From: Rhodamnia argentea
Taxonomy: Eukaryota > Streptophyta > Magnoliopsida > Myrtales > Myrtaceae
Reading direction: 5' to 3'
NCBI RefSeq assembly: GCF_020921035.1
Contig: NC_063151.1
Coordinates: forward strand, 29,208,934-29,272,933
Length of the DNA: 64,000 nt
Shown here: positions 24,375 to 35,758 of the stretch, in pieces
Layout of the letters: every line of letters begins with the position of its first letter
How positions within the stretch are numbered: position 1 is the stretch's first letter
Notes under the pieces: model-generated
What the model was told of the DNA's origin: nothing
Databases searched by the model: none
The model's input: the letters and a program-made list of their open reading frames with translations, nothing else
Program-made: the position numbers and the translations under genes

Positions 24375-25290
24375 ACAATTAATTCAACCTCAAGTTGTGG
24401 GCTGTCCCATGAGTCTCATTGCTTCCCCAAGTGTCTCATTGAATCTAGCCAAGTTGATCTTCGCATCCTGACCATCCACATACACTGCCCTGACCGCCTT
24501 GTATTCTCCTTTCCTGTAGATCGACCCGGGACCGGCGACCACCGGGTGACAGAGAGCTCTCCTCTGGCTCTATCTTGTACTCCAGATATTGAACATCCCA
24601 TGGTGGTCGAGGGGACTCCGTAATAGGTTGCCGATTCCCAGTCCTCTCCCAGTGGCACCACCTGCGCCGCCACTGCACCGTCTGGCAATAAGATCTTGTT
24701 TGTGAGCCCTGCCCCGTGACAGGATCTTCATTCAAAAAGTTTTCTTGTGGTGGGCCGCGCAACTAGTATCAGGACCGGGTTTCCCTCCTTTTCTATCTCC
24801 TGCAGACTTTTTGTTTTCAGTCCGTAGGTTTCTCTGAGAAACTGCCTGAATTCGCGCATGGTGTATCCTTCAGGGACATCACTGGAATTTATTGCTAGAT
24901 CGCGGTGGTACCCAAGTCCCACAACTGCTCCAGGAAAGCAGTGAATGCTTCCATCCGCTAAATGGAGAGTCTCGTAGCCGGAAAAGTGGTTCAAATTCAC
25001 CTGTATTTGTTGATTTGATGACGATGACTTTGAGTTGCGACCGGAAGAGTCGGCACGCGAGAAACCAGGGGATGATGATGCGTTTCCTATGGATCCTGAT
25101 GAGAAGATCACGGTTTGGGGACATCGTGGGTGAAAATGCAGTTTCGTGGATCATCGGTGCTCCTGTGAAGTATCTGCATTCTGCACTGGAGTGACCTGTT
25201 ACAGTGGCAAATTTGGCTTCTCTTCTAGGATATGGTCGAACCGAGCCTGTTAAGTGAGATTCGTTGGACAGTACGTGAATATTCAAGCCT
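24375..25290 (-). pseudogene. GT61 pseudogene, array copy B
   Basis: GT61 fragments appear in several frames: DGAVAAQVVPLGEDW and the YLEYKIEPEESSL segment (24445-24690), VLILVARPTTRKLFE (about 24730-24790) and EFRQFLRETYGLKTKSL upstream. The stretch between the conserved NED position and HGAGL, about 130 bp in sister copies, is deleted. Further frame changes follow, and exons 1 and 2 are absent because homology stops near 25290. It cannot make a functional transferase. It lies between copies A and C and matches the other short copies more than the long ones. Confidence 0.85.
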
Positions 25291-25784
25291 GTTAACCGGT
25301 CGATTCAAATAGCCACACTAAAAACTCAACTTCCAGCAAATGCAAAGAGAAGAATGTTATCCCTCTCACTTTTTTCGAAGTCTGTGGCATTCATCTGGCT
25401 TCTAGCCTGTTTTCTCTTCTTATTCAATCAAAGGCAAAGGCTTCGACGACCGTCGCTAGGATCTTGTCAGGAAATTTTACCTGGACTTATGGCATTTTAT
25501 TCACAAGGAGTGCAGTAGTTTGCATAATACATCTTCTGTCAGCTCAGACTCGTGGCATTCTAATTAGAAGGAAAAGTTGCTAAATCACTTGCATTAAATT
25601 GGCAATCTCATATAAGAGTTTGTAACTTTGGAAAGTGAATAACCAATGCAAATTAAACTGCCTATTTATCAAAATAACGGTCGAGTTCGAACCAATCGAT
25701 AAAAGGTTGAGATGTATGTTGAAAAACAGATGACAGAAAGCCAACTGTGTTGCCCTCTGTTATGTCATGACAGTGAACTAAGCC
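25291..25784. other. 3' flank of GT61 copy C
   Basis: This stretch is similar to 29215-29575 and in part to 20480-20760, and it marks the junction between array units. Nothing else is visible. Confidence 0.55.
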
Positions 25785-27468
25785 CTAACTCAAGGAACGT
25801 CTAACAAGTCTCATTGCTTCCTCCAGTGTGTACTTAAATCTATCCAAATTGATCTTCAAATTCTGCCCATCGACATACAAAGCCCTCACTGCTTCATAAC
25901 CCTTTGCCGCATAGATGGATGCAGGGTCAGCAATCACCGGATCATCCGGCCCGTATACTTCGAACAGAGAGCTCTCCTTGGTCTCTGTCTTATACTCCAG
26001 ATAATGCAGATCCATTGCGATTGCCGGAACTGCAAAATAGTAGGTCGAAGCCCAGTCTAGTCCCAGCGGCACCACCTGAAGTACCACTGCACCGTCCGGC
26101 AGAAAGATCTCGTTAGAAAGACCCGCACCGTGGACTCCGACCAAAATGTTGCATGAACCACACATCTTCGCCAGCAGCTCTAGATTTGACACCGTATCAT
26201 ACCCCGCCCTCACTACTTGAAAGCCCAACTCTTGTGCCTGTTCCACGAGGGCGTCCTCATTCAGGAATTTTCTTGTGTGGTTCCTGGAAATGAGGATCAG
26301 GACTGGCTTCTGTAGCTTTTCAATCTCGTGCACGTTCTTTATCTTCACACCGTAAGATTCTCTGAGGAATTGCCTGAATTCGTGCATGATGTATCCTGCA
26401 GGGACGTCGCTGGGGTTCAGGGCTAAATTGTCGTGGTACCTAAGTCCCACAACTGCCCCTCGAAAGCAGTGAACACTCCCATGGTCTAAATTGAGAGCCT
26501 CGTAATCAGACAAGCGGTTCAAAATCCCTGAGTATTTCTGAATCCACGAGGCATTGCGATCGGTGGTTACAAACTTCAGCTGCGATCGGAAGTGCCGGCA
26601 TGTGAGGAACAAGGGAATGATGATCTCGCTGAACTCGTGGAAGGCGTTTCCTGTAACGGCTGTCGAGAAGATCACTGCCGGGGTGCTGTGCACGAAATCA
26701 CAGGGCGGTAAATTAGCCGCGTCCCCGTGAAGTATCTGCACTGGGGTGACTGGCTTCATCATTCTTTCGTCATCTCTCCTCGCGTAGGGTCGAATGGAGC
26801 GCTCGAACTTAGATCCATCGGACAACACATGAACAGTCAACCCACCATTGGAGATCCTAACGGGATTAGCCGAGAGACACGTTTCGAAATGCTGATCGAA
26901 GTGGCATGTGAACCCTCCACTCTGAAGCTGGTTTCTCTCTTCTCCTGCACAAAGATGTGAGCTCAACTTACTGCAAGCGAAACAAGTACAAATCGACGAG
27001 CGCGCAGAGGTCAAAGATGGAATCTTTGGATTCGGAAACTGTTGTTTAGTCCCATTAAGTTCGAGTAAAAATGATTCTTGCGGAAATATTGGGGCCTACT
27101 TATGTTAACACGTTGACTTCATTTGAGATGGGCAAAGAAATGCAGAAGCTGAAAATAACCTGTGACTAGTCTTCCGAGAAGATTCTTGAGAGCGTCTCTC
27201 TCTTCATTGACTTCATCTACCTCTCTGGCATCATTATCACCCCACCTATTTGGAAACTGATTCCCCCCTACGAATTCATAACCTGGGTTAGGAGTCATCT
27301 TTCAAAAATGATCGACTGCACAACATGATATGCGAAAGCGAAAAGAGAACCGAGGTTACACGAAAGGAATGGTGAGTCCTTCGATCCGAGAAGGGCGATG
27401 CAGAGCAAAACCCCAATAAGCAAACAAGCCACTACTCCGAGCACCGGGAGCTTCGACTCCTTCCACAT
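25785..27468 (-). CDS. GT61 glycosyltransferase, array copy C (intact)
   Basis: This is a complete family GT61 transferase, expected in the Golgi membrane and acting on cell-wall or mucilage polysaccharide, most likely xylan substitution by family analogy. Three exons join in frame: 27360-27468, 27160-27267 and 25785-26944, 458 codons. Exon 1 carries the start MWKESKLPVLG and the membrane anchor ACLLIGVLLCIALLG. Exon 2 is a charged linker (DNDAREVDEVNEERDALKN). Exon 3 carries GGFTCHFDQHFETCLSA, FSTAVTGNAFHEFSEI, RHFRSQLKFVTTDRN, GVHGAGLSNEIFLPDGAVV and LQVVPLGLDW. The start was chosen because M-x-K-E-x-K-x-P-V-L-G is shared by copies A and D. The nearest relative in the window is copy D, and the 5' flanks are also alike, so C and D come from a recent duplication. 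Confidence 0.85.
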
Positions 27469-28189
27469 GATCGTCAAACTAGAACACATAGCCAAGTCTG
27501 CGGATCTATATGGACCAGAAACCTGAAAAGAGAAATTCCATGGGGGTAAAGGGGTCTCGTTCTTTCACAAAGATTCGTGCACATGTCTTCATCTGCACCA
27601 AGGCATTTTTTTTGTAAAAACTTCCTGGGGGATGACAGAGGAACCTTAGCTGGAGTATCGTACTTTATTCATGGAGCAAGTCTCACGAGGAGGAAAGAGG
27701 AGATTAGTTTAATTCGTTTGTACAGTGATTAGCGTGAACATACTATATTGTGTCGTGTTCGAATTTGCTCTTGAGGAGAAGAAGTGGCTTTTTCAGCCAT
27801 GGGTTTTTTCTTCTTTCTTTCGTCAGGGATTTACGCTTTTTTTCTTTTTTTGCCTGGCTGGGTAGATTAATTTTAAAGTGGCTGGGTGTGACTTAAGTAC
27901 ATCATTTTGATCCCTAATTTATTGAAAATGCTTAAAAGATGCTGGACTCGCATGTAGATAGCGTGTCTAGAGCACTAACCATATGTCGATTGCATGTTGG
28001 AGAGTGCCAGAGTGTCAAAAAGTGTCGGACACGACACTAAGCCCCAGAGAGTGTCAACGTTTCATAGCATATACTGCCCTGGCTGCATTGGATCCTCCCT
28101 TGTCCCTTCCTATAGAGCGCTAACCACGTGTTAATCGCATGTTGGAGAGTGTCGGAGTGTCGGACACGACATGTAAGCCCCGGAGAGTG
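27469..28189. repeat. 5' flank of GT61 copy C with local tandem duplication
   Basis: About 27620-27780 matches the 5' flank of copy D (31445-31610). At about 27971-28255 a unit of roughly 145 bp is repeated in tandem (AGCGCTAACCACGTG... with GTGTCGGACACGACA). The unit includes the C-terminal coding end of the neighbouring GT61 pseudogene (CATAGCATACACTGCCCTG). The second copy runs into that pseudogene. Confidence 0.6.
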
Positions 28190-29210
28190 TGGGTGCTTCA
28201 TAGCATACACTGCCCTGACCGCCTTGGATTCTCCCTAGTCGCCTTCCTATAGACTGACCCCAAGCTCTCCTCTGGCTCTATCTTGTACTCCAGACATCGG
28301 ATATCCAGGGCAATCGGGGGGACTTCGTAATAGGTGGCCGATGCCCAGTCGTGTCCCAGAGGCACCACCTGCATTACCACTGTTCCATCCAGCGAGAAGA
28401 TCTCTTTAGTGAGCCCCGCCCCGTGAATTTCTACCATTATGCTGCATGAACTGACCAGCTTGATGAACCGGTCAAGGTCCGACATTGTATGGGGCAATGT
28501 CCTCTCTACTTTGAAATAATGAATCCCAAACTCCCTGCCAGTTCCGCCATGGCATCTTCATTAAAAAAAATTTCTTATCGTGCGTCGGGCAACTAGTATC
28601 AGGACTGGGTTCGCCCCTTTTCAATCTCCTGCACACTTTGTGTTTCCAAACAGTAGATTTTCTCTGAAAAACTGCCTGAATTCGCGCATAGTGTGTCTTC
28701 CGGGTTCGTCGCTGGAATTTATTGCTACATCACTGTGGTAGCAAAGTCCTACAACTGCTTTGGGAAAGCAGTGAATGCTTCCGTCGGCTAAATCGAGAGC
28801 CTCGTAGAAGGACAAGCGGTTCAAAATTCTCCTGTATTTGTTGATCCACCATTGGTTGCAATTGTTGACAACTAATTTGAGTTGTGACTGGATTAGTCGG
28901 CACGTGAGGAACAAGGGGATGATGATTTCACTGAACTCGTGGAATGTGTTTCCTGATGAGAAGATCACGGTTGGGACATTGTGGGGGATATTGCCGGTCC
29001 GTGGGTCATCGGTGTTCCCATGGAAGTATCTGCGCTGGGAGTGACCTGTTTCATGGAAAATTCGGCTTCTCTTCTAAGATATTGTCGAAACGAGCCTGTC
29101 AAGTGAGATTCATTGGACAGTTCGTGAATGGTCAAGCCGAAACCGAAGATCCGAACTGGTGTAGATGAGAGACACTGTCTTGGCGTGTAGGTCAAATTGG
29201 CGTGTGAACC
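28190..29210 (-). pseudogene. GT61 pseudogene, array copy D-prime
   Basis: Pieces of a GT61 catalytic exon lie in different frames: EFSEIIIPLFLTCRLIQSQ with NQWWINKYRRILNRLS (28621-28968) and VEIHGAGLTKEIFSLDGTVV with MQVVPLGHDW (28198-28497). There is a frame change between them, and exons 1 and 2 are missing. The C-terminal end runs into the local duplication on the left. Homology stops near 29210, where the 3' flank of copy D begins, as at the 25290 junction. Confidence 0.85.
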
Positions 29211-29574
29211 CTTTAGTTACAAGCTAAAAACTCAAACTTTGCAGCAGTGCAAAGAGAAGAATGTTACCCGTCTTACTCTTTTTCAAAGTCTCCGGCATGT
29301 ATCTGGCTTCTAGCCTGTTTTCTCTTCTTATCTATTCATAGACTTCGACGACACTCGCTAGGATCTTGTCGGGAAATTTTAGCTGGACTTATGGCATTTT
29401 ATTCACAAGGAATACACAGCAGTTGTGAAATATATCTTCTGTTAGCTTAGACTAATGTCATTTTAATTAGAAAAGAAAGTTGTTAAATCACTTGTATTAA
29501 GATTGGTAATCTCGTATGACAGTTTCTAACTTTGGAAAGTGGATAAGCAATGCAAATGAAAAACTAGTTATTTG

Positions 29575-31297
29575 TCAAAATAATGGTGGAGTTCGAACCA
29601 CGTCCTTAATTGCCGAATGTCTAACAAGTCTCATTGCTTCCTCCAGCATGTCCTTAAATCTATCCAAGTTGATCTTCACATTCTGGCCGTCAACATACAC
29701 ATCCCTTACTGTTTGGTATCCCTTCGCAAAGATGGATGCAGGGTCAGCAATCACCGGATCATCCATCCCATACACTTCGGACAGAGAGCTCTCGTTGGCC
29801 TCTATCTTATATTCCAGATAACGCAGATCCATTGCGGTCGACGGAATTTGGAAATAGTTGGTCGAAGCCCAGTCTAGGCCTAGTGGCACCACCTGAAGTA
29901 CCACTGCGCCGTCTGGCAAAAAGATCTCGTTAGTAAGACCCGCACCGTGGACTCCAACCAAAATGTTGCATGAACTGACCATCTTCGCCAGCAGCTCTAG
30001 ATTCGACACTGTATCAGGCCCTGCCCTCACTACTTGAAAGCCCAACTCCTGTGCCAGTTTCACCATGGCGTCCTCGTTCAGGAATTTTCTTGTGTGGTTC
30101 CTGCAAATGAGGATCAGGACCGGCTTCTGTAGCTTTTCGAGCTCATTCTTTATCTTCACATCGTAAGATTCTCTGAGGAATTGCCTGAATTCACGCATGG
30201 AGTATCCTGCGGGGACGTCGCTGGTGTTCAGGGCTAAATTGTCATGGTACCGAAGTCCCACAACTGCCCCTGGAAAGCAGTGAACACTCCCATCGTCCAA
30301 ATTGAGAGCCTCGTGATCAGACAAGCGGTTCAAAATCCCCGAGTATTTCTGAATCCACAAGGCATTGCGATCGGTGGTTACGAACTTCAGCTGCAATCGG
30401 AAGTGCTGGCATGTGAGGAACAACGGAATGATGATCTCGCTGAACTCATGGAAAGCGTTTCCTGTAACAGCCGTTGAGAAGATCACCGCCGGGGTGCTAT
30501 GCACGAAATCACAGGGCGGTAAATTAGCCGCATCCCCGTGAAGTATCTGCACCGGGGTGACTGGCTTCATCATTCTTTCGTCATCTCTCCTCGCATAGGG
30601 TCGAATGGAGCGCTCGAACTTAGATCCATCGGACAGCACATGAACAGTCGACCCACCATTGGAGATCCTAACGGGATTAGCCGAGAGACACGTTTCAAAA
30701 TGCTGATCGAAGTGGCATGTGAACCCTCCAACCTGAAGCTGGTTTCTCTCTTCTCCTGCACAAAGATGTGAGCTCAACTTACTGTAAGCGAAGCAAGTAC
30801 AAATATAAGAGCGCACAGAGGTCAAAGATGGAGTCTTTTGATTCGGAAACTGTTGTTCAATCCCATTAAGTTCTAGTAAACCCGATTCTTGCAGAAATGT
30901 TGAGGCATACTTATGTTAATGCGTTGACTTCATTTGAGATAAGCAGAGAAATGCAGAAGCTGAAAATAACCTATGACTAGTCTTCCGAGAAGACTCTTGA
31001 GAGCGTCTCTGTCTTCAGTGACTCCATCTACCTCTCTGGCATCATTATCATCCCTCCTATTTGGAATCTGATTCCTCCCTGCAAATTCATAATCCGGGTA
31101 ATCCGGTTTAGGAGTCATAGCTTTCAAATGATCAATTGCAAAACATGATATACGATAGTGAAAAGTGAACCGAGATTACACGAAAGAAATGGCGAGTCCT
31201 TCGACGCGAGAAGGACGACGATGCAGAGCGAAACCACAACAAGCAAACAAGCCATTGATGCTGCTCCGAGCACCGGGCGCTTTGACTCCTTCCCCAT
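29575..31297 (-). CDS. GT61 glycosyltransferase, array copy D (intact, extended C-terminus)
   Basis: This complete GT61 transferase is close to copy C. Exons 31180-31297, 30971-31078 and 29575-30755 join in frame to 468 codons. The start MGKESKRPVLG is followed by the anchor ACLLVVVSLCIVVLLA, the linker RNQIPNRRDDNDAREVD and a catalytic exon with ILVGVHGAGLTNEIFLPDGA and QVVPLGLDW. Compared with copy C, about 85 bp holding the usual stop and start of the 3' UTR are deleted. The frame therefore runs on into former downstream DNA and ends ...SAIKDVVRTPPLF, a tail absent from A and C. The catalytic core looks intact, so the protein is probably functional if the tail is tolerated. Golgi location and polysaccharide substrate are inferred from the family. 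Confidence 0.85.
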
Positions 31298-32164
31298 AAT
31301 CTGTTGAACCAGAAAACATAGCCAAGTTTGCGGACCTATATGGACCAAAAACCTGAAAGGAGCAATTCAATGTGGTAAAGGGGTCTCGTTCTTTCTTAAG
31401 GATTCTTGCACATGTCTTCATCTGCACCCAGGCTTTCTTTTGTGAAGACTTCCTGGGGGATGACAGAGAAACGTTAGCTGGAGTATCGTATTTTATTCAC
31501 GGAGCAAGTCTCACAAGGAGGAAAGAGGAGATTAGTTTAATTCGTTTGTACAGTGATTAGCGTGAACATACTATATCGTGTCATGTTTGAATTTTCTCTA
31601 GAGTAGAAGAAGTGACTTTGTCAAGACAGATCAGACCTTGGAGAACGTGATCAATAATAAATTACCAAAAGAAACAATGGAGACCAAATCTACGTTGATA
31701 TAGACTTGGGCGTTGTTATGATAATATCACGGTGGAATGCTAAGTATAAGATCAGAGGTGGGTTCCGTCACGATTGCTACATATTTTTTGCCATTCATAA
31801 CACTTGTGGTTGAGATTACACCGTTATACTGTTATACTATCAGCTTTTCAAATCTCATGAAAAAGATAAGTCAGATCTTCTCATTTTACCCATCAACATA
31901 CATAGTCCTAGCTTCACAATGTGCCTTTTTGAAACATTATCTAAGATGATCTTGTGTCAAGATTATAAAAGTTCCTCACACGTTGCAGTCTCCAGTACCG
32001 AGCTGGTTTGTTTCGCACATGAACTTGTGTTGTCCGATCCATATCATATAGAACATCTGCAAAACGTTGTATATCTTTTATACATTGATTCAGTGGCAAG
32101 TCCCAGGTTTATCCCAAGAAAAAACCACAGAAATCCGACTATGTTGCCCTTCTGTTCTGCAATG
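31298..32164. other. 5' flank of GT61 copy D
   Basis: The first 300 bp match the 5' flank of copy C, so the copied promoter region is present. The rest (31620-32160) has no coding character. Confidence 0.45.
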
Positions 32165-33465
32165 GCAGTTATTTCAAACCTGACGTTATGGAGTGTCCAA
32201 TGAGTCTCATTGCTTCCGCAAGTGTGTCGTCAAATCTAGCCAAGTTGATCTTCACATCCTGACCATCCACATAAGCTGCCCTGACCGCCTTGTATCCCCC
32301 ATTCATGTAGATCGACCCGGTGATCCGTGATCGGCAATCACCGGGTGATTGAGACTGTATATTTCTGGCAGTGGGCTCTCCTCTGGCTCTATCTTGTACT
32401 CCAGATATTGGATATCCATGGCAGTTGAGGGGACTCCGTAATAGGTGGCCGAGGCCCAGTCCTGTCCCAGAGGCACCACCTGCATCACCAGCACTTCGTC
32501 TGGCAAGAAGATCTCATTCTTGAGCACCGCCTCAAAGACTCCTACCATGACACTGCATGAACTCGGCACATTGGTGAACCGGTCAAGGTCTGACATTGTA
32601 TCAGGCAATGTCATGACTACTTTGAATCCCAACCTTTGTGCCAGTTCCGCAAAGACATCCTTAAAATTTTCCTTGTTGTGCACGGCGTATCAGTACCAGG
32701 TTTTAATGCTTTTCTATCTTCTGCCAAGTTTATGATTTTCAGCCGTAGGCCCTCTGAGGAGACTGCCTGAATTCGCGCATGGTGCGTCCTTCGGGGACAT
32801 CGCTGAAATTTATTGCTAGATCGCTGTGGTACCTAAGTCCCACAACTGCTCCAGGAGAGCAGTGAAGGCTCCTGTTGGCTAAATTGAGAGCCTCGTGGTC
32901 GGACAAGTGGTTCAAAATTCTCCTGTTTTTGTTGATCCACCAATTGTTGTAATCAGTCGCGGCGAATTTGAGTTGCGAACAGAAGAGTCGGCACATGTGG
33001 AACAAGGGGTTAGTGATTTCACTGAACTCGTGGAAAGTGTTTCCTGTGCATTCTGATGAGAAGATCTCTTTTTGGGACATCCTGGGTGACATTGCAGGTC
33101 AGGTAGATCATCAACGTTCCCATGAATTATCTGCACTGGGGTGGCGTGACCTGTTTCATGGAAAAATCGGCTTCTCTTCTAGGATATGGTGGAACCGATC
33201 CCCGTTAAGTGAGATTCGTTGGACAGTACGCGAATGGTCAAGCCGGAACAGGATAATCCAAATGGGTTTAGTTGAGAGATACATCTCGGTGTGTCGGTCG
33301 AAGCGACGTAGGAACTTCGATTTCAGAAGAGGGGATAAAGTTAGATTCGGTCTTCTTCTGATACCGTTTGTTGCGTCCATTAATTTGACTACATTAGAAT
33401 CAAACAAAGTAGTGTAGAAGCTCGAAATGTGACCTTTTACTAGTCTTCTTAGTAGATTCAGCAGA

Positions 33466-33508
<43 letters not shown>

Positions 33509-33531
33509 GTGCCTTCATCTACCTTGCTGGC
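32165..33531 (-). pseudogene. GT61 pseudogene, array copy E
   Basis: This is the last GT61 remnant of the array. Catalytic-exon pieces include ECTGNTFHEFSEI and RRILNHLSDHEALNLANRS (32739-33092), and FAELAQRLGFKVV with FLPDEVLVMQVVPLGQDW (32303-32683), in different frames. The usual GVHGAGL reads GVFEAVL. An exon 2 remnant remains at about 33440-33531, interrupted by a long CT microsatellite. The membrane-anchor exon is not found. It is non-functional. Confidence 0.8.
33468..33507. repeat. (CT)20 microsatellite in GT61 exon 2 remnant
   Basis: A pure CT run of about 40 bases expands the short GAAGAGAGAGACGCTCTC stretch that sister copies carry at the same place in exon 2. Confidence 0.9.
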
Positions 33532-33713
33532 ATGCATGGCGTCCAAACTAGGGACAGAAATTACATGAAACCGGTGCGTCTTTCAACGCTGAAAGGACGA
33601 TACATAACGAAACGACAGTCAACAAACAAATGGTGGAAGGTGCGCCGGCTGTCGGCCGCTTCAGACTCTTTCCTCGTTGTCTTTCGATCCGAAGAACATT
33701 GCCAAATAGAAGA

Positions 33714-33741
33714 TTTTTTTATTTTTTTATTTTTCGTAAGG
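33714..33741 (-). mobile_element. 28-bp poly(A) micro-insertion with 13-bp TSD
   Basis: Read on the minus strand, CTTACG followed by an A-rich tail lies between GCCAAATAGAAGA (33701-33713) and GCCAAATGGAAGA (33742-33754), which differ at one base. It is the same kind of event as at 23486 and 60546. Confidence 0.5.
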
Positions 33742-34271
33742 GCCAAATGGAAGAGTTTGATAGCTACAATTTTATTAAGATGACCATTTGATTGTGGTTA
33801 AGGTGTCCCGTTCTTCTTAAGAATTTTGGTATTTATTCCATATCAATCTTGGCTGTCAGCTCTAATTGAGTCATGAATTCTGTCGGCTAGACTACAATAA
33901 CACGTCAACTCAGCAAGTCTCCGCAGGAGCGTATTCGTGAATTTTCAGTTCTTTCCCTGGTGCAAAATTTAGTTGAACAGTACGATCATCTCATTATTTA
34001 ATGTGTAAGTTTACTTTTGTTTTGATTTCATGTGTACATTAGCTGATATTTTCTCGTTCTAACACTCATGTGCATCGCTGGATCCACTGCGTAAAACTGG
34101 CTTAACTAGCCGCGCTTTTCTTCTCGGGCTTTTTCGTCTAAATGAGGCCGTGCATAAGATCTGACCCTGCAAAACATTAACTCAAACGGTGCAATGAGCA
34201 ACAGAACATGACAAGCCGAATTAGATAACGTAATTGAGTTCAATCAAACTTGCATTCATATAGATAAAGTA

Positions 34272-35066
34272 CGGCAAAAGGACGCCCGTAGTGTCAATAT
34301 TTGCGTACAGCGCTCCATTTAACGCCAATATTTTTTTTTTATCACTTAAGTGCCAATTTTTTGGAAAAACGATTAGGTGAGCTTCGCGAGAAATCTGACA
34401 TGGCATCTACGTGGCTCGCCGAAGCATCCAAGTTAGCAATAACAAAACGAAAGTTAAAAAAATTAAAAAACTAAAACATAAGCTAAAAAATTTAATTAAA
34501 AAAGCAAAATATTTTGTTGCAGCGGTGAGGGCTTAGAAGCCCTCGCTGCTATCACCCACCATCACCGGCCATTGCTGGCAAGGGTGGTTGATGGCTAGCG
34601 AGGCCTTGCCATTGCAAATCTTGGCGAAGCTAAACCTCACCGAGCCACAACGAGGCTGCGAGGCAAGGCCTCACCGGCCATCCCCACCCATTGCCAGCGA
34701 TGGTGGGCAACGGCGGCAAGGACTCCAAGCCCTTGGAGCTGCAACCTAACAATTTTCCTTTTTTAAAATTTTTTTTTAGTTGTTTAGCTTATTTTTTAAA
34801 TTAATTTAATATTAGAAAAATAATTCCACGAGACGTCCACACGGACTGACTTTTAAAAAAAAATCCATATAATATTAAAAATTAATTAAAAAAATGCCAC
34901 ATGTACTATTTGGCCAAAATGAGCACTTAAATGATCATTTTTTACCAAAATTGGCACTTAAGTAATCATTTTTTCTCCGATTTGACAGTTAAATGATAAA
35001 AAAAAAAATATTGACATCAAAGCAAGTGCCGTACACAAATATCGACATTCCAGCTATCCTTTTACT
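34272..35066. mobile_element. Non-autonomous Mutator-like element (MULE), copy 1
   Basis: The ends are inverted repeats. The left starts GGCAAAAGGACGCC and the right, reversed, GTAAAAGGATAGC; both continue with TGTCAATATTTG-type sequence, a poly(T) block and ATCACTTAAGTGCC. Flanks GATAAAGTA (34263-34271) and GATAAAGCA (35067-35075) form a 9-bp target-site duplication with one mismatch, as expected for Mutator. The centre (about 34520-34740) is GC-rich against AT-rich arms. No transposase frame is present. It is the same family as 35959-36938. Confidence 0.75.
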
Positions 35067-35758
35067 GATAAAGCACCATGAATTTCCGTACAAGCTCAAT
35101 TTTAGGTTAAAACATCGACTTTCGACAAACTAAGAAACCATAAATAACTCTGCATCAGTCATTTCTCGTGTATGACCATATAAATGCATTCATAGTCTGA
35201 AGCATTTTTTTCAATGTCTCATAACTAGGCAGGCAATATAGCTCCACTCAGATACCCGAGCATCTCAAACATAACAAGAACAAAGCGAAGTTCAACTAGC
35301 CACGACTTCGAGCTCAACTGACAAAGAAAGATTAAGGAAAAGGGCAATCGGTTGCAAGATTAGTCCTTCAAGAGATTCAGCAATCATTCAATATTGGAGT
35401 GCATTCCACGCATCTAATCCAATTGTCTTTGCACCAAGTTCTCAAGTGCAAAATATTTACACTCCTTCAGATAGAAAGGAGCTCAAAGCTACGTTGGTCC
35501 GCTTAGATTGTGATTAGAAGAGCAAATAGGAAATGAGAAGACTAACAAAAGCATATTGCCACCAAATTTACATGTAACTAGCCCATGCCTTGGGATTTCA
35601 CAAATTAAGAAGCTAAACAATCACAATAATTAGATCTTTGCATTCACAAATTTCTTTCATCTGACTATATGTTGGCGACTGATGTCAAAATTTCAGAGCC
35701 TTCGTTGAAGAAGGCCGTCAACTTCCAACAAAGGTTTATCCAGTATCAGGCCAATTCT

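Noticed and set aside
24170-24623. Plus-strand frames over GT61 pseudogene B
   Set aside because: They run antisense to clear GT61 coding remnants; shadows only.
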